DNA from: Pseudomonadota bacterium
GTDB taxonomy: Bacteria > Myxococcota_A > UBA796 > GCA-2862545
Assembly (NCBI GenBank): GCA_947505245.1
Contig: CANNIZ010000001.1
Span: 62,001-126,000, forward strand
Direction of reading: 5' to 3'
DNA length: 64,000 nt
Numbering within the stretch: the stretch's first letter is position 1; each line of letters opens with the position of its first letter. Shown here piece after piece: positions 48,283 to 56,470 of this stretch. Position numbers and translations under genes: made by a program. A model generated the notes under the pieces. That model had not been told where the DNA came from, searched no databases, and was given only the letters and a program-made list of their open reading frames with translations.

Positions 48283-50367
48283 GTGCCCATCCAGCAGCTG
48301 AATGACGAGCAGGTCCGCACCTGGACGCGCGAACAGAAAGATCGCTGGTGGCTCGAGAACATCTACCGCGGCGACATGCCGCAGCTCACGCTCCGCGCGG
48401 GCGCGACGGGGTTCTTCCTCGGCGGCTTCCTTTCGGCGACGAACCTGTACGTCGGCGCGAAGACGGGCTGGTCGCTCGGTGTGGGCGTCACGAGCGTGAT
48501 CCTGGCGTTCGCGGCGTTCCGGGTGCTGCGCGAGTTCAAGATCGGAAAGCCGTTCACGATCCTCGAGAACAACGCGGTGCAGTCGGTGGCGACGGCGGCC
48601 GGGTACATGACGGCCCCGCTGGTGTCGAGCCTTACGGCGTTCATGGTGATGACCAACCACGTGCTGCCCTGGTGGCAGATGTTCGGCTGGAACGTGGTGA
48701 TCAGCATCCTCGGCGTGCTGATGGCGTTCCCGATGAAGCGCCGGTTCGTGAACGACGAGCAGCAGCCGTTCCCCGAGGGCCGCGCGTGCGCCGTCGTGCT
48801 CGACTCGCTGTACCCCGACGCACCTCCGGGCGGGTCGAACTCGGTCGGCGTGGTTCAGGCCGCGCCCGACGCGCATCACGTCTGGCTCGGCGAGCTCAAG
48901 GCGAAGGCCCTGTTCGGCGCCGCCGGCATCGCCGCTCTGATCGAGTTCCTCAAGGTCGAGTCGTTCCACGTCCTGCTCCAGAACCGGCTGTACGGCGCCC
49001 TCGCGCACGCGTGGGGCGGTGTGGGCGTCGCCGAAGACAAGGTGCTCCACCTGCCCGAGCACCTGCTCGGCTGGTACTGGCCGCTCGCAGAGCGCATCAA
49101 GGGCCTGCCGTACGGCATCATGGGCACCGACGTGCGGCAGCTCGCCATCGACCCGACGCTCGACGTCACGATGTTCGGCGCCGGCGGCCTCACCGGAACG
49201 CGCGTCGCGAACAGCCTGCTGCTCGGCGCCCTGTTCAACTGGGCGTTCCTGGCGCCGCTGATGATCTCCATCGGCGAGATCGCGCCCAAGGCAGACGGCA
49301 CGTTCGGCCGCGGCTACCTGCTCAACAGCTGGTGCCTGTGGTGGGGCGTGGCGATCATGGTCACCGGCTCGCTCACGAGCCTGTTCGGCAAACCCGAGCT
49401 GATCATCGGCGCCGTGAAGGGAATGTTCGGCCAGAAGACCACCGGCCCCGACCCCGTCGCGGACATCGAATTGCCGCTGTGGATCAGCTACCTCGGCATG
49501 CCGATCGTCGGCGGCGTCGCGGTCGCGCTCAACTACTGGTGGTTCGGCATCAACCCGCTGCTCGGCGCGCTCGCGATCCCGATGATCCTGGTGTTGACGC
49601 TGATCGCGGCGAACGCGACGGCGCTGACGAGCACGACACCCACGGGCAGCCTGTCGAAGATCACGCAGTTCACGTTCGGAGCGCTGGCGCCCTCGCACCC
49701 CGCCACAAACCTGATCACCGCCGGCATGACGTCGGAGGCCGCGAGCAACGCGAGCAACCTGCTCATGGACATCAAGCCCGGCTACATGCTCGGCGCGAAG
49801 CCGCGGCAGCAGGCCGTCGGGCACATCCTCGGCATCTTCTCCGGCGGTCTCGCGTCCACCGTGTTGTTCTTCGTGCTGTTCCTGCCGAAGTACGACGCCA
49901 CGCTGCCGCTCGGGCCGCAGGTGACGAAGGACTACCCGTTCCCATCGGTCGACCTGTGGATCGGCGTCGCCAAGCTGATCGAGAGCGGCGCCACGCATCT
50001 GCAGACGTCGGCGCTGATCGCGATGGGCGTGGCAGCAGTCGTCGGCGTGGTGCTCGAGTCCGCGCGCATCTGGTCGAAGGGCAAGTTCCCGCTGTCGCCC
50101 GTCGCGATCGGGCTCGGCGTCGTGATCCCCGTCGACTCTACGCTCATGATGTGGGCGGGCGCCGTGTTCTTCTGGTTCATGGAGAGGCGCTATTCGACGC
50201 GCGACGAGAAGTCCCTCGGCAACGGGCTGTGGGCGCAGAGCGTCGAGCCGATCGCCGCCGGGCTGGTCGCGGGGGCCGCACTCACCGGCATCTTGGGGCA
50301 GGTGATCAAGGTGTTCGTGCTCGACTGGCTGTGGATGCTGCCGGCGGCCGCCGAGGCCGTGAAGTAG
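48283..50367 (+). CDS. OPT-family oligopeptide/metal-chelate transporter
   Basis: The 694-residue product has about 14-16 membrane helices and the OPT pattern: MPQLTLRAGATGFFLGGFLSATNLYVGAKTGW, ENNAVQSVATAAGYM, NDEQQPFPEGRACAVVLDSLY, GYLLNSWCLWWGVA and GIVGGVAV-type segments. OPT proteins import peptides, siderophore-like chelates or related compounds with protons. GTG 48283 begins MPIQQLNDEQV. Its stop codon is the first base region of a dispersed inverted-repeat element. Substrate specificity cannot be read from sequence. Confidence 0.9.
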   Translation: MPIQQLNDEQVRTWTREQKDRWWLENIYRGDMPQLTLRAGATGFFLGGFLSATNLYVGAKTGWSLGVGVTSVILAFAAFRVLREFKIGKPFTILENNAVQSVATAAGYMTAPLVSSLTAFMVMTNHVLPWWQMFGWNVVISILGVLMAFPMKRRFVNDEQQPFPEGRACAVVLDSLYPDAPPGGSNSVGVVQAAPDAHHVWLGELKAKALFGAAGIAALIEFLKVESFHVLLQNRLYGALAHAWGGVGVAEDKVLHLPEHLLGWYWPLAERIKGLPYGIMGTDVRQLAIDPTLDVTMFGAGGLTGTRVANSLLLGALFNWAFLAPLMISIGEIAPKADGTFGRGYLLNSWCLWWGVAIMVTGSLTSLFGKPELIIGAVKGMFGQKTTGPDPVADIELPLWISYLGMPIVGGVAVALNYWWFGINPLLGALAIPMILVLTLIAANATALTSTTPTGSLSKITQFTFGALAPSHPATNLITAGMTSEAASNASNLLMDIKPGYMLGAKPRQQAVGHILGIFSGGLASTVLFFVLFLPKYDATLPLGPQVTKDYPFPSVDLWIGVAKLIESGATHLQTSALIAMGVAAVVGVVLESARIWSKGKFPLSPVAIGLGVVIPVDSTLMMWAGAVFFWFMERRYSTRDEKSLGNGLWAQSVEPIAAGLVAGAALTGILGQVIKVFVLDWLWMLPAAAEAVK

Positions 50368-50561
50368 CCAGCCCCTCTGAATTTCGCGATTCGTGGAGCC
50401 AGCCCCTTCGAGTTTCGCATAAAGGCCAATCCGAGGAGAGCCAGCGCCCCGTGCTGCGCGAGAGTTGGCGTTGACTCGTGCGGGGTCGGGGTGCCACGGC
50501 GGGAAAACGAAATTCGACGGGGCTGGCTCCGCCGCGCGCGAAATTCAGCAGGGCTGGCTCC
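50366..50561. repeat. Inverted-repeat element, copy 1 (two forward and two reverse subrepeats)
   Basis: A ~24-bp subrepeat (AGCCAGCCCC, three variable bases, GArTTTCG) occurs forward at 50366-50390 and 50396-50420. It occurs as reverse complement at 50508-50530 and 50537-50561. Outer pairs with outer and inner with inner, so the transcript could fold into a long interrupted hairpin with an ~87-nt head. The first subrepeat begins inside the TAG stop of the OPT gene. The same layout recurs at 56271-56467. No transposase or RAYT gene is in the window. Confidence 0.85.
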
Positions 50562-50595
50562 TCGGAAGGGCCTGCGCGAGGGGGCCGGAGCGGTT

Positions 50596-50640
50596 GCGCC
50601 CGCAGGGCGCAAGTCCCCGCCGCCTCGGCGGGACCGAGGC
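50596..50640. terminator. Back-to-back GC hairpins between convergent genes
   Basis: Perfect stems GCGCCC-GCA-GGGCGC (50596-50610) and CCCGCCG-CCT-CGGCGGG (50616-50632) lie here. An alternative is GCCTCGG-CGGGA-CCGAGGC (50622-50640). They lie between the ends of the OPT gene and the convergent hydrolase gene and could end transcription from both sides. There is no U-tract, so this is a structural guess. Confidence 0.4.
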
Positions 50641-50697
50641 GAAGCCGAGCCGCGCAGGACGCCGACCCGAGCGCCAGCGAGGGGCGCGCCCAAAGAC

Positions 50698-51534
50698 CTA
50701 CTTCGCGGCGTCCAGGAACGCGGCGTACGCGGCCCGCGCGCCAGGGTCCACGAGCGGCAGCGTCTCGCCGTGGCCGAGACCCGCGACCTCGACGTACTGG
50801 ACGTGCTCGAACATCGTCGCGAGCGCGCGGCCGTGCTCGACGGGGATGGTCTGGTCGCGGTCGGCGTGCATCACGAGCACCGGGCAGTGGATCTTGGGCG
50901 CCCGTTCCCGGGTAAGAAAGGGGTGTTTTAGCAGCACCCCCGCCGGGTAGATGTAGAACCTGCCCTGGGCGACGTCGAGGATCGACGTGAACGTGGACTC
51001 GAGGACGAGGGCGCGCGGACCGACCTCAGCGGCGAGCATCGCGGCGACGCCTCCGCCGAGGCTCTTGCCGTGGATGACGATGTGTTCCTTCGGGATGCCG
51101 AGCGCCTGCGTGTACGCCCACGCCGCGCGCGCGTCCCGCCCGAGGCCGTCTTCGGACGGGGTGACCATCTCGCTGCCCGGGTAGCCGCGGTACGCGATGA
51201 CGACGACGTCCCAGCCGCGGTCGACGAGCCAGTCCTGGAGCGGCACGCGGTCCGCCACGGTCTCGGCGTTGCCGTGGAAGAACACGACGGCGCGCTCGCC
51301 GAGGGCCCGCCGGTGCCACCCGTAGATCGCGACGCCGTCGTCGGCGCGCACGGTGAACGTCTCGGCGCCGACGTCCTTCGCGACGGCCGCGAGCCGCGAC
51401 GACTCGACCGTCGGAGCCGGGAAGATCATCAGCTCCTGCAAGCCCCACAACAGCGCACCCACGGCGAAATAGACGAGGAAAGCGACAACTGCCGCGTGAC
51501 GCGCGAGGCGTCTTAGCGGCGACGCCGAATCCAC
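50698..51534 (-). CDS. Membrane-anchored alpha/beta hydrolase
   Basis: GTG 51534 overlaps the end of the lamin-tail gene by 22 bp. The 278-residue product has one N-terminal membrane helix (HAAVVAFLVYFAVGALLWGL) and an alpha/beta hydrolase domain: oxyanion region VFFHGNAET, nucleophile motif GKSLGGG, acid in MHADRDQTIP and His in GLGHGET. It is of the YfhR/BEM46 type. The catalytic domain probably faces the periplasm, with the helix as anchor. The substrate is unknown. Confidence 0.82.
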   Translation of the reverse strand: MDSASPLRRLARHAAVVAFLVYFAVGALLWGLQELMIFPAPTVESSRLAAVAKDVGAETFTVRADDGVAIYGWHRRALGERAVVFFHGNAETVADRVPLQDWLVDRGWDVVVIAYRGYPGSEMVTPSEDGLGRDARAAWAYTQALGIPKEHIVIHGKSLGGGVAAMLAAEVGPRALVLESTFTSILDVAQGRFYIYPAGVLLKHPFLTRERAPKIHCPVLVMHADRDQTIPVEHGRALATMFEHVQYVEVAGLGHGETLPLVDPGARAAYAAFLDAAK

Positions 51535-54395
51535 AGGAGCGCCCCGAGCAACAAGGTGAGGCTCGCGCCGTTCGGCGTCGTGTTGCACCGCCCCCCGCTG
51601 CTGCCAGGACCACCCGAGTCGGCCGGACCGCCGCTGCTGCGGCAACAACCGCCGCTCGGCCCGCCGCCCGTGTCGGTGTCTTCGTAGGTGGGCTGGAAGT
51701 TCGTCGCGCCGGGCGTCGGCGAGCCGTCGAGGAACCAGTCCGCGCCGACGTTGTCGTCCACGCCGTCTTCCACGCGCGCCATCCCGTACTTCGACGGGGG
51801 GTCGCCGTAAGTCTCGCCCGGCGCGTTGCCGAGGTCGTCGGACATGCCGTCTTCGTTGGAGGGACCGTACACGACGGTGTCGACCTTCGCGCCTTCGCAG
51901 TCGTACAACACGAGCGCGTCGCCGCGGTCGCCGCCGCCGATGCTGAAGTCCGCGGGGATGTCCGCCTCGGGCACCAGGGTGCCGCCGATCACGAGGAAGC
52001 CGGAGGCTCCGACCGTGGCGCCGCCGGGGAACAGCACGTCCGGCGACCCGTAGTCGGTGTTGCGCGTGGCCGTGGTGATGTACCAGCCGGACACGGACAC
52101 CGGGTCGCCCGAGCTGTTGTAGAGCTCGATCCACTCGCGATCCGCGTCCGCGCCGTCCGGATCGGGGATGAACTCGTTGATCACGACGGTGCCTTCGGAG
52201 GGCGTACACACGACGGGCTCGAAGTCCGGGTTGGCCGCGCCGGGCGTGGGCGACAGCTGCACCGCGAAGTCCTGGCGGCAATCGCCGGTGTCGTAGCCGT
52301 CCTGGACGCGCTGCAGGGACTGGTTCTCGCCCGCGGCGGGCGCGACGGACAGCGCGGGATCATGGCTGTCGTCGTTGATGCCGTCGAGGTTCACGCCGCC
52401 GTACGCCACCGTGTCCACGGGGTAGCCCTTGCAGTCGGACAGCCGCACGCCGTCGCCGTCGCTGCCCGAGCCGAGGTCGAAGCCGCCGACCGGCACGTCC
52501 ACTCCTGCAACGTTCGCCCCGCCGACGAGGTACCAGTCGCCCGGGGCGATGGTGGCGGTGGGGAGCGTGGCCTCGTCGCCCCACGAAGCGCCCGTGCGGA
52601 CCTGGATCTTCCAGCCCGTGACGGTCTCGGGCGCGGTACCGGCGTTGTAGATCTCGATCCAGTCGAGGCCGACCTGGCTGTCCGTACCGGGCGGGTTGAC
52701 GAGGAACTCGTTGACCTTGAGGCGCGAGGCGCCGGCACCGCAGTCCTGCGCGGGCGTGTCGTTGCCGAGGCCGGGCGTGGGGTACGGGGCGATCTCGAAG
52801 TCCACGCCGCACTGGTTCGTGTCGAGCCCGTCGTTGTGCCGCGCGAGCGCCTGCCCGGAGCCCGCCTTCGGCGCCATGCTCACCGCCGGCGCCTTCGTGT
52901 CGTCCACGAGGCCATCGCTGTTCGGCTGCCCGTACACGACCGTGTCGATCACCGCGCCCGAGCAGTCTTCGAGGCGCACGCCGTCCGCGTTCGACGACGC
53001 GTTGCCGAGGCTCAGCGCCCCGGTCACGTCCGCGAACGTCAAAGCCGTGCCGCCGACGACCAGGAACCCGCCCGCGGCGAGCGTGGTGCCCGGCGGCAGG
53101 GTGACGTCCGGGCTGAACGTGGACGTGCCGGCCGCGACCTTCCAGCCGGAGAGATCGGCCGAGGCGCCCGTGGCGTTGTACAGCTCGATCCACTCGACGC
53201 CCGAGTCCGTCCCCTGGGGATCGGGCATCAGCTCGTTGATCTTGATCGCGAACCCTACGTTTTCGCACTTTCCGGTGCCGGTATCGATCGGGCCGGGATC
53301 GTTGGCGGCCTTCGGCGTAGGCGTGTTGTCCAGCGCGAAGTCCGCCGCCGAGAGGTTCGTGTCGACGCCGTCCGACGTGCGCGCGAGGCTCTGGCCGTCC
53401 GGCGGGGAGCCCGGCGCCATCGACGTCGCCGCCGCCTTGCTGTCATCGATCAGGTTGTCGCTGTTTGGCGTGCCATAGACGACGCTGTCGCGCACCGCGC
53501 CGGTGCAGTCGACGAGGCGCAGACCGTCCGCGTTGCTGCCTGCGTTTCCGAGCTCGAGCGAGGTGGCGCCGGAGCCGTTGCCCGCGTCGACGTCCTTGCC
53601 GACCACGTTCGTCTCGCCAACGAGCAGGTAGCCCTGCGATGGGATGGACGTGTTCGCGGGCAGCGACAGGATGTGGCTGTCGTACGCGCTCGTGCCCATC
53701 TGCAGCTGCCAACCCGACACGTCCGCCGTGGTGCCGCCGGCGTTGTACAGCTCGATCCACTCGCTGCCGGCGTCCGTTCCGGTGGGGTTCGCCATGAATT
53801 CGTTGATCTTCACGGTCCCGGCGGTCGAGCATACGACAGGCGCCGGGTTGGCGGCGCCGAACGTGGCGGTTGCGAGGTCCTTGAAGTCCGCGCCGGACAG
53901 GTTCGTGTCCACGCCATTCGGCTGGCGCGCGAGCACGTGACCCTCGACCGGGAAAGGCGCCAGGCTCGTCGCCGTCGCCTTGCTGTCGTCGATCCAGCTG
54001 TCCGAGTTGGGTGTGCCGTAGACGACCGTGTCCTGCACGACCCCGGTGTTGTTCACGAGGCGCACGGCGTCCGCGCTCGACGCGTTGCCCATCGCGAGCG
54101 TGGGGTTGGAAACAAACGTCGCGCCGGCGACGTTCACGTCGCCAACGGTCACGTAGCCGCCGGCCGGGATGGACGAGCTCGCGGGAAACGTGTACGCCGC
54201 CGAGAACTTCGAGGTTCCGTCCTCGATCTTCCAGCCGGAGATGTCCACCGAGGACGAGCCCGTGTTGTGGAGCTCGAGCCATTCGAAGCCCGTGTCCGTC
54301 CCCGTGGGGTTCGGTGAAAGCTCGTTGATCACGACCGCGGCCTGCGCAGACACGGGCGCGAACAGGGCGACGGCAGACAACAGGCGAGGGATCAT
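51513..54395 (-). CDS. Surface protein with five lamin-tail domains and MYXO-CTERM tail
   Basis: ATG 54395 follows GGAGGAG. The 960-residue product has a signal peptide (LLSAVALFAPVSAQA) and five LTD domains, each starting (V/I)(V/K)INE(F/L)xxxPxGTDxxxEW(I/L)EL(Y/H)N and followed by (V/I)SGW. Between them are blocks with GDxDxxD-like spacing and DTVVYGxPNSD. The C-terminus has a Gly/Ser/Cys-rich stretch (GGCCRSSGG) and CNTTPNGASLTLLLGALLWIRRRR, a MYXO-CTERM signal. LTD repeats are frequent in secreted nucleases and adhesins; no nuclease domain is seen here. It is probably a long, stalk-like surface protein. Confidence 0.88.
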   Translation of the reverse strand: MIPRLLSAVALFAPVSAQAAVVINELSPNPTGTDTGFEWLELHNTGSSSVDISGWKIEDGTSKFSAAYTFPASSSIPAGGYVTVGDVNVAGATFVSNPTLAMGNASSADAVRLVNNTGVVQDTVVYGTPNSDSWIDDSKATATSLAPFPVEGHVLARQPNGVDTNLSGADFKDLATATFGAANPAPVVCSTAGTVKINEFMANPTGTDAGSEWIELYNAGGTTADVSGWQLQMGTSAYDSHILSLPANTSIPSQGYLLVGETNVVGKDVDAGNGSGATSLELGNAGSNADGLRLVDCTGAVRDSVVYGTPNSDNLIDDSKAAATSMAPGSPPDGQSLARTSDGVDTNLSAADFALDNTPTPKAANDPGPIDTGTGKCENVGFAIKINELMPDPQGTDSGVEWIELYNATGASADLSGWKVAAGTSTFSPDVTLPPGTTLAAGGFLVVGGTALTFADVTGALSLGNASSNADGVRLEDCSGAVIDTVVYGQPNSDGLVDDTKAPAVSMAPKAGSGQALARHNDGLDTNQCGVDFEIAPYPTPGLGNDTPAQDCGAGASRLKVNEFLVNPPGTDSQVGLDWIEIYNAGTAPETVTGWKIQVRTGASWGDEATLPTATIAPGDWYLVGGANVAGVDVPVGGFDLGSGSDGDGVRLSDCKGYPVDTVAYGGVNLDGINDDSHDPALSVAPAAGENQSLQRVQDGYDTGDCRQDFAVQLSPTPGAANPDFEPVVCTPSEGTVVINEFIPDPDGADADREWIELYNSSGDPVSVSGWYITTATRNTDYGSPDVLFPGGATVGASGFLVIGGTLVPEADIPADFSIGGGDRGDALVLYDCEGAKVDTVVYGPSNEDGMSDDLGNAPGETYGDPPSKYGMARVEDGVDDNVGADWFLDGSPTPGATNFQPTYEDTDTGGGPSGGCCRSSGGPADSGGPGSSGGRCNTTPNGASLTLLLGALLWIRRRR

Positions 54396-54430
54396 CGGGC
54401 TCCTCCGAGCGCCCAGGATAGCCTGGAACC

Positions 54431-55414
54431 ATGATCAAGGTCGACGCGCTTACGAAGGTCTACCGCGTGCCCCAAAAAGAGCCCGGGTTCTGGGGCTCGG
54501 TGAAGTCCCTGTACGCGCGCGAATACAAGGATGTACGCGCCGTTGACGGCGTCACGTTCCAGGTCGAGGCCGGCGAGCGCGTCGGGTTCCTCGGCCCGAA
54601 CGGCGCCGGAAAGACGACGACGCTAAAGATGCTCACCGGGTTGCTGCATCCGACCTCGGGAACCTGCACCGTAGGCGGCTGGAAGCCGCAGGAGCGGAAC
54701 CCCGACTTCCTGCGCGCCATCACCCTGGTGATGGGTCAAAAGCAGCAATTGATGTGGGACCTTCCCTGTAGCGAGTCGTTCCTGCTCAACCGCGCTCTGT
54801 ACGACCTCGACAAGAAGCCGTTCGAGGAGACGCTGGCGGAATTGACCGAGCTGCTCGATCTGAAGCCGTTTCTCGACACTCCGGTGCGGAACCTCTCGCT
54901 GGGTCAACGCATGCGCGCCGAGCTCGCCGCCGCGCTGCTGCACCGGCCGAAGGTGTTGTTCCTCGACGAGCCGACGATCGGCATGGACGTCGAGGTTCAG
55001 GCCGTCCTGCGCAAATTCGTGCTCGACTACAACGCGCGAACCGGCGCGACGATCCTGCTCACCAGCCACGACATGGCCGACGTCGGCGCGATCGCGAAGC
55101 GCATCCTGCTCATCGACCAGGGCGTGGTGCGGTTCGATGGCTCGCTGGAGGAGCTCGCAAAGCGCTTCGGCGCTGGTCGGCGAATGGTGGTGCGCGGGCC
55201 CGCGACGGTGCTGACGCCGATGGGCTTCACCTCCGGCGACGAAGGGAAGATGGTCGCGACCGTGGCAGCCGAGCGCGTGAACGGGCTGCTCTCAGAGGTG
55301 TTGCAGGCGCTACCGAACTGCGAGGTCTCCATCGCCGATCCGCCGCTCGAAGACGTGCTCCGCACCGCGTTCGGCGACCTTCGGCCGAAGGCACCTGCCG
55401 AGGCCGCGCCGTGA
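54431..55414 (+). CDS. ABC transporter ATP-binding protein (ABC-2 type)
   Basis: The 327-residue product has Walker A GPNGAGKTTT, a Q-loop region (MGQKQQLMWDL), signature LSLGQRMRAELAAALLHRPKVLFLDEPTIGMD with Walker B, and the switch His in LLTSHDM. The C-terminal ~90 residues form the extra domain seen in DrrA-like exporters. It powers the two downstream permeases, which together match a DUF990-type ABC-2 exporter. It is divergent from the LTD gene (35 bp between starts). The exported compound is unknown. Confidence 0.93.
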   Translation: MIKVDALTKVYRVPQKEPGFWGSVKSLYAREYKDVRAVDGVTFQVEAGERVGFLGPNGAGKTTTLKMLTGLLHPTSGTCTVGGWKPQERNPDFLRAITLVMGQKQQLMWDLPCSESFLLNRALYDLDKKPFEETLAELTELLDLKPFLDTPVRNLSLGQRMRAELAAALLHRPKVLFLDEPTIGMDVEVQAVLRKFVLDYNARTGATILLTSHDMADVGAIAKRILLIDQGVVRFDGSLEELAKRFGAGRRMVVRGPATVLTPMGFTSGDEGKMVATVAAERVNGLLSEVLQALPNCEVSIADPPLEDVLRTAFGDLRPKAPAEAAP

Positions 55415-56211
55415 TCCTCGCGCACCTGAGGACCTTCCCGACGCTGTTTCGGATCAGCGTCGCGTCGCTCGTCGCGTACCGCGCCGAGATGGTGATCTGG
55501 ATCCTGTCGACGACGCTGCCGCTCGTGATGCTCGCGCTGTGGAACGCCGTGACGGCGGATGGACCGGTCGCGGGCTTCGATCAGAACGGCATGACGCGGT
55601 ACTTCGTGTGCACGCTGATCGTTCGGCAGCTCACCGGCGCGTGGATCCTTTGGGAGCTCAACTACGACATCCGCTCCGGCGCGCTGTCGCAGAAGCTGCT
55701 CAAGCCGATTCACCCGCTGTGGTATGCGGCGCTCACGATGGTCGGCGCCATGCCGTTCCGCATGCTCGTGCAGACCCCGCTGCTGCTCGCCGTCGTGTTG
55801 TGGCGGCCCGAGGCGTGGCGCACGCCGTCGCTCGCGGAAGTCAGCCTGTTCGTCGTCTCCGTCGCGCTCGCGTGGCTGCTTTCGTACCTGTCGCAGGCGT
55901 TCTTCGGCAGCCTCGCGTTCTTCATGGACCGCAGCATGGGCCTGTGGAGCGTGTGGTTCGCGCTGTGGATGTTGTTCTCGGGCTACATCGCGCCGCTCGG
56001 CGTGTTCCCCGCGTGGACCGCGACGGCGCTCAAGTGGTCGCCGTTCAACGCGCTGCTCGGCGTGCCGGTGCAGATCCTCGGCGGGTTCACGACGCCGCAC
56101 GACGCGGTGCCGCTCGTGCTCGCCCAGCTCGCGTGGGTCGTGGTCGCATGGGTCCTCGTCGCGTTCACCTGGCGCCGAGGACTGCAGAGCTATGGCGCGG
56201 TGGGCGCATGA
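55411..56211 (+). CDS. ABC-2 type permease 1 (DUF990-like)
   Basis: GTG 55411 overlaps the ATPase stop by 4 nt. The 266-residue product has six membrane helices and an ABC-2 layout: RISVASLVAYRAEMVIWILSTTLPLVMLALWNAV, LNYDIRSGALSQKLLKPIHPLWY, FFGSLAFFMDRSMGLWSVWFALWMLFSGYIAPLGVFP. The segment SGALSQKLLKPIHP matches a short conserved loop in permease 2 (QGTLDLWLLKPADA), as in heterodimeric exporters. Its stop overlaps an ATG (56208) that opens a bridging frame through the repeat element. Confidence 0.88.
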   Translation: MILAHLRTFPTLFRISVASLVAYRAEMVIWILSTTLPLVMLALWNAVTADGPVAGFDQNGMTRYFVCTLIVRQLTGAWILWELNYDIRSGALSQKLLKPIHPLWYAALTMVGAMPFRMLVQTPLLLAVVLWRPEAWRTPSLAEVSLFVVSVALAWLLSYLSQAFFGSLAFFMDRSMGLWSVWFALWMLFSGYIAPLGVFPAWTATALKWSPFNALLGVPVQILGGFTTPHDAVPLVLAQLAWVVVAWVLVAFTWRRGLQSYGAVGA

Positions 56212-56247
56212 TTCCCGCGCTGCGCGCTCCCCACCCCCTTCCCCCCA

Positions 56248-56272
56248 CCCCCTCCCCCGGGTGGGGAGGGGG
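56248..56272. other. C/G-tract hairpin before repeat copy 2
   Basis: CCCCCTCCCC (56248-56257) and GGGGAGGGGG (56263-56272) form a perfect 10-bp stem around CGGGT, directly abutting the repeat element. The G-rich strand could also form other structures. In the mRNA it lies 37 nt after the permease 1 stop, and GGGGAGGGGG resembles a ribosome site. Confidence 0.6.
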
Positions 56273-56467
56273 AGCCAGCCAGCGCGAGTTTCGCGATCTT
56301 CGAGGCCAGCCCCTCCGAGTTTCGCAGATCCCGTCCGACGGGATCGCCAGACGCGTCATCGAGCGCAGCGCAGACGCGCGAACGCCGGTTTTCGTAAACA
56401 CCTCCCGCGCTCAGCGAAATCCGAAGGGGCTCGCTCCCACGTCGGCGAAAGTCCGACCGGCTGGCTC
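56271..56467. repeat. Inverted-repeat element, copy 2
   Basis: Forward subrepeats lie at 56271-56298 and 56302-56330, and reverse ones at 56412-56437 and 56444-56467. The order, spacing (31 and 32 bp between neighbours) and total length (197 bp against 196 bp) match copy 1. The central part is unrelated in sequence to that of copy 1. The element ends 3 bp before the ATG of permease 2 and leaves that gene without a visible ribosome site. Confidence 0.85.
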
Positions 56468-56470
56468 GTC

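Noticed and set aside
48348-50474. 708-codon plus-strand frame overlapping the OPT transporter
   Set aside because: It is Arg/Ala/Pro-rich in the +2 frame of a clear multi-helix transporter.
50617-50640. Classical rho-independent terminator
   Set aside because: Stems are good but no T-tract follows on either strand, so only a tentative terminator region is listed.
52362-54317. 651-codon plus-strand open frame antisense to the lamin-tail protein
   Set aside because: It is a shadow of five repeated LTD domains; no signal, fold or ribosome site of its own.
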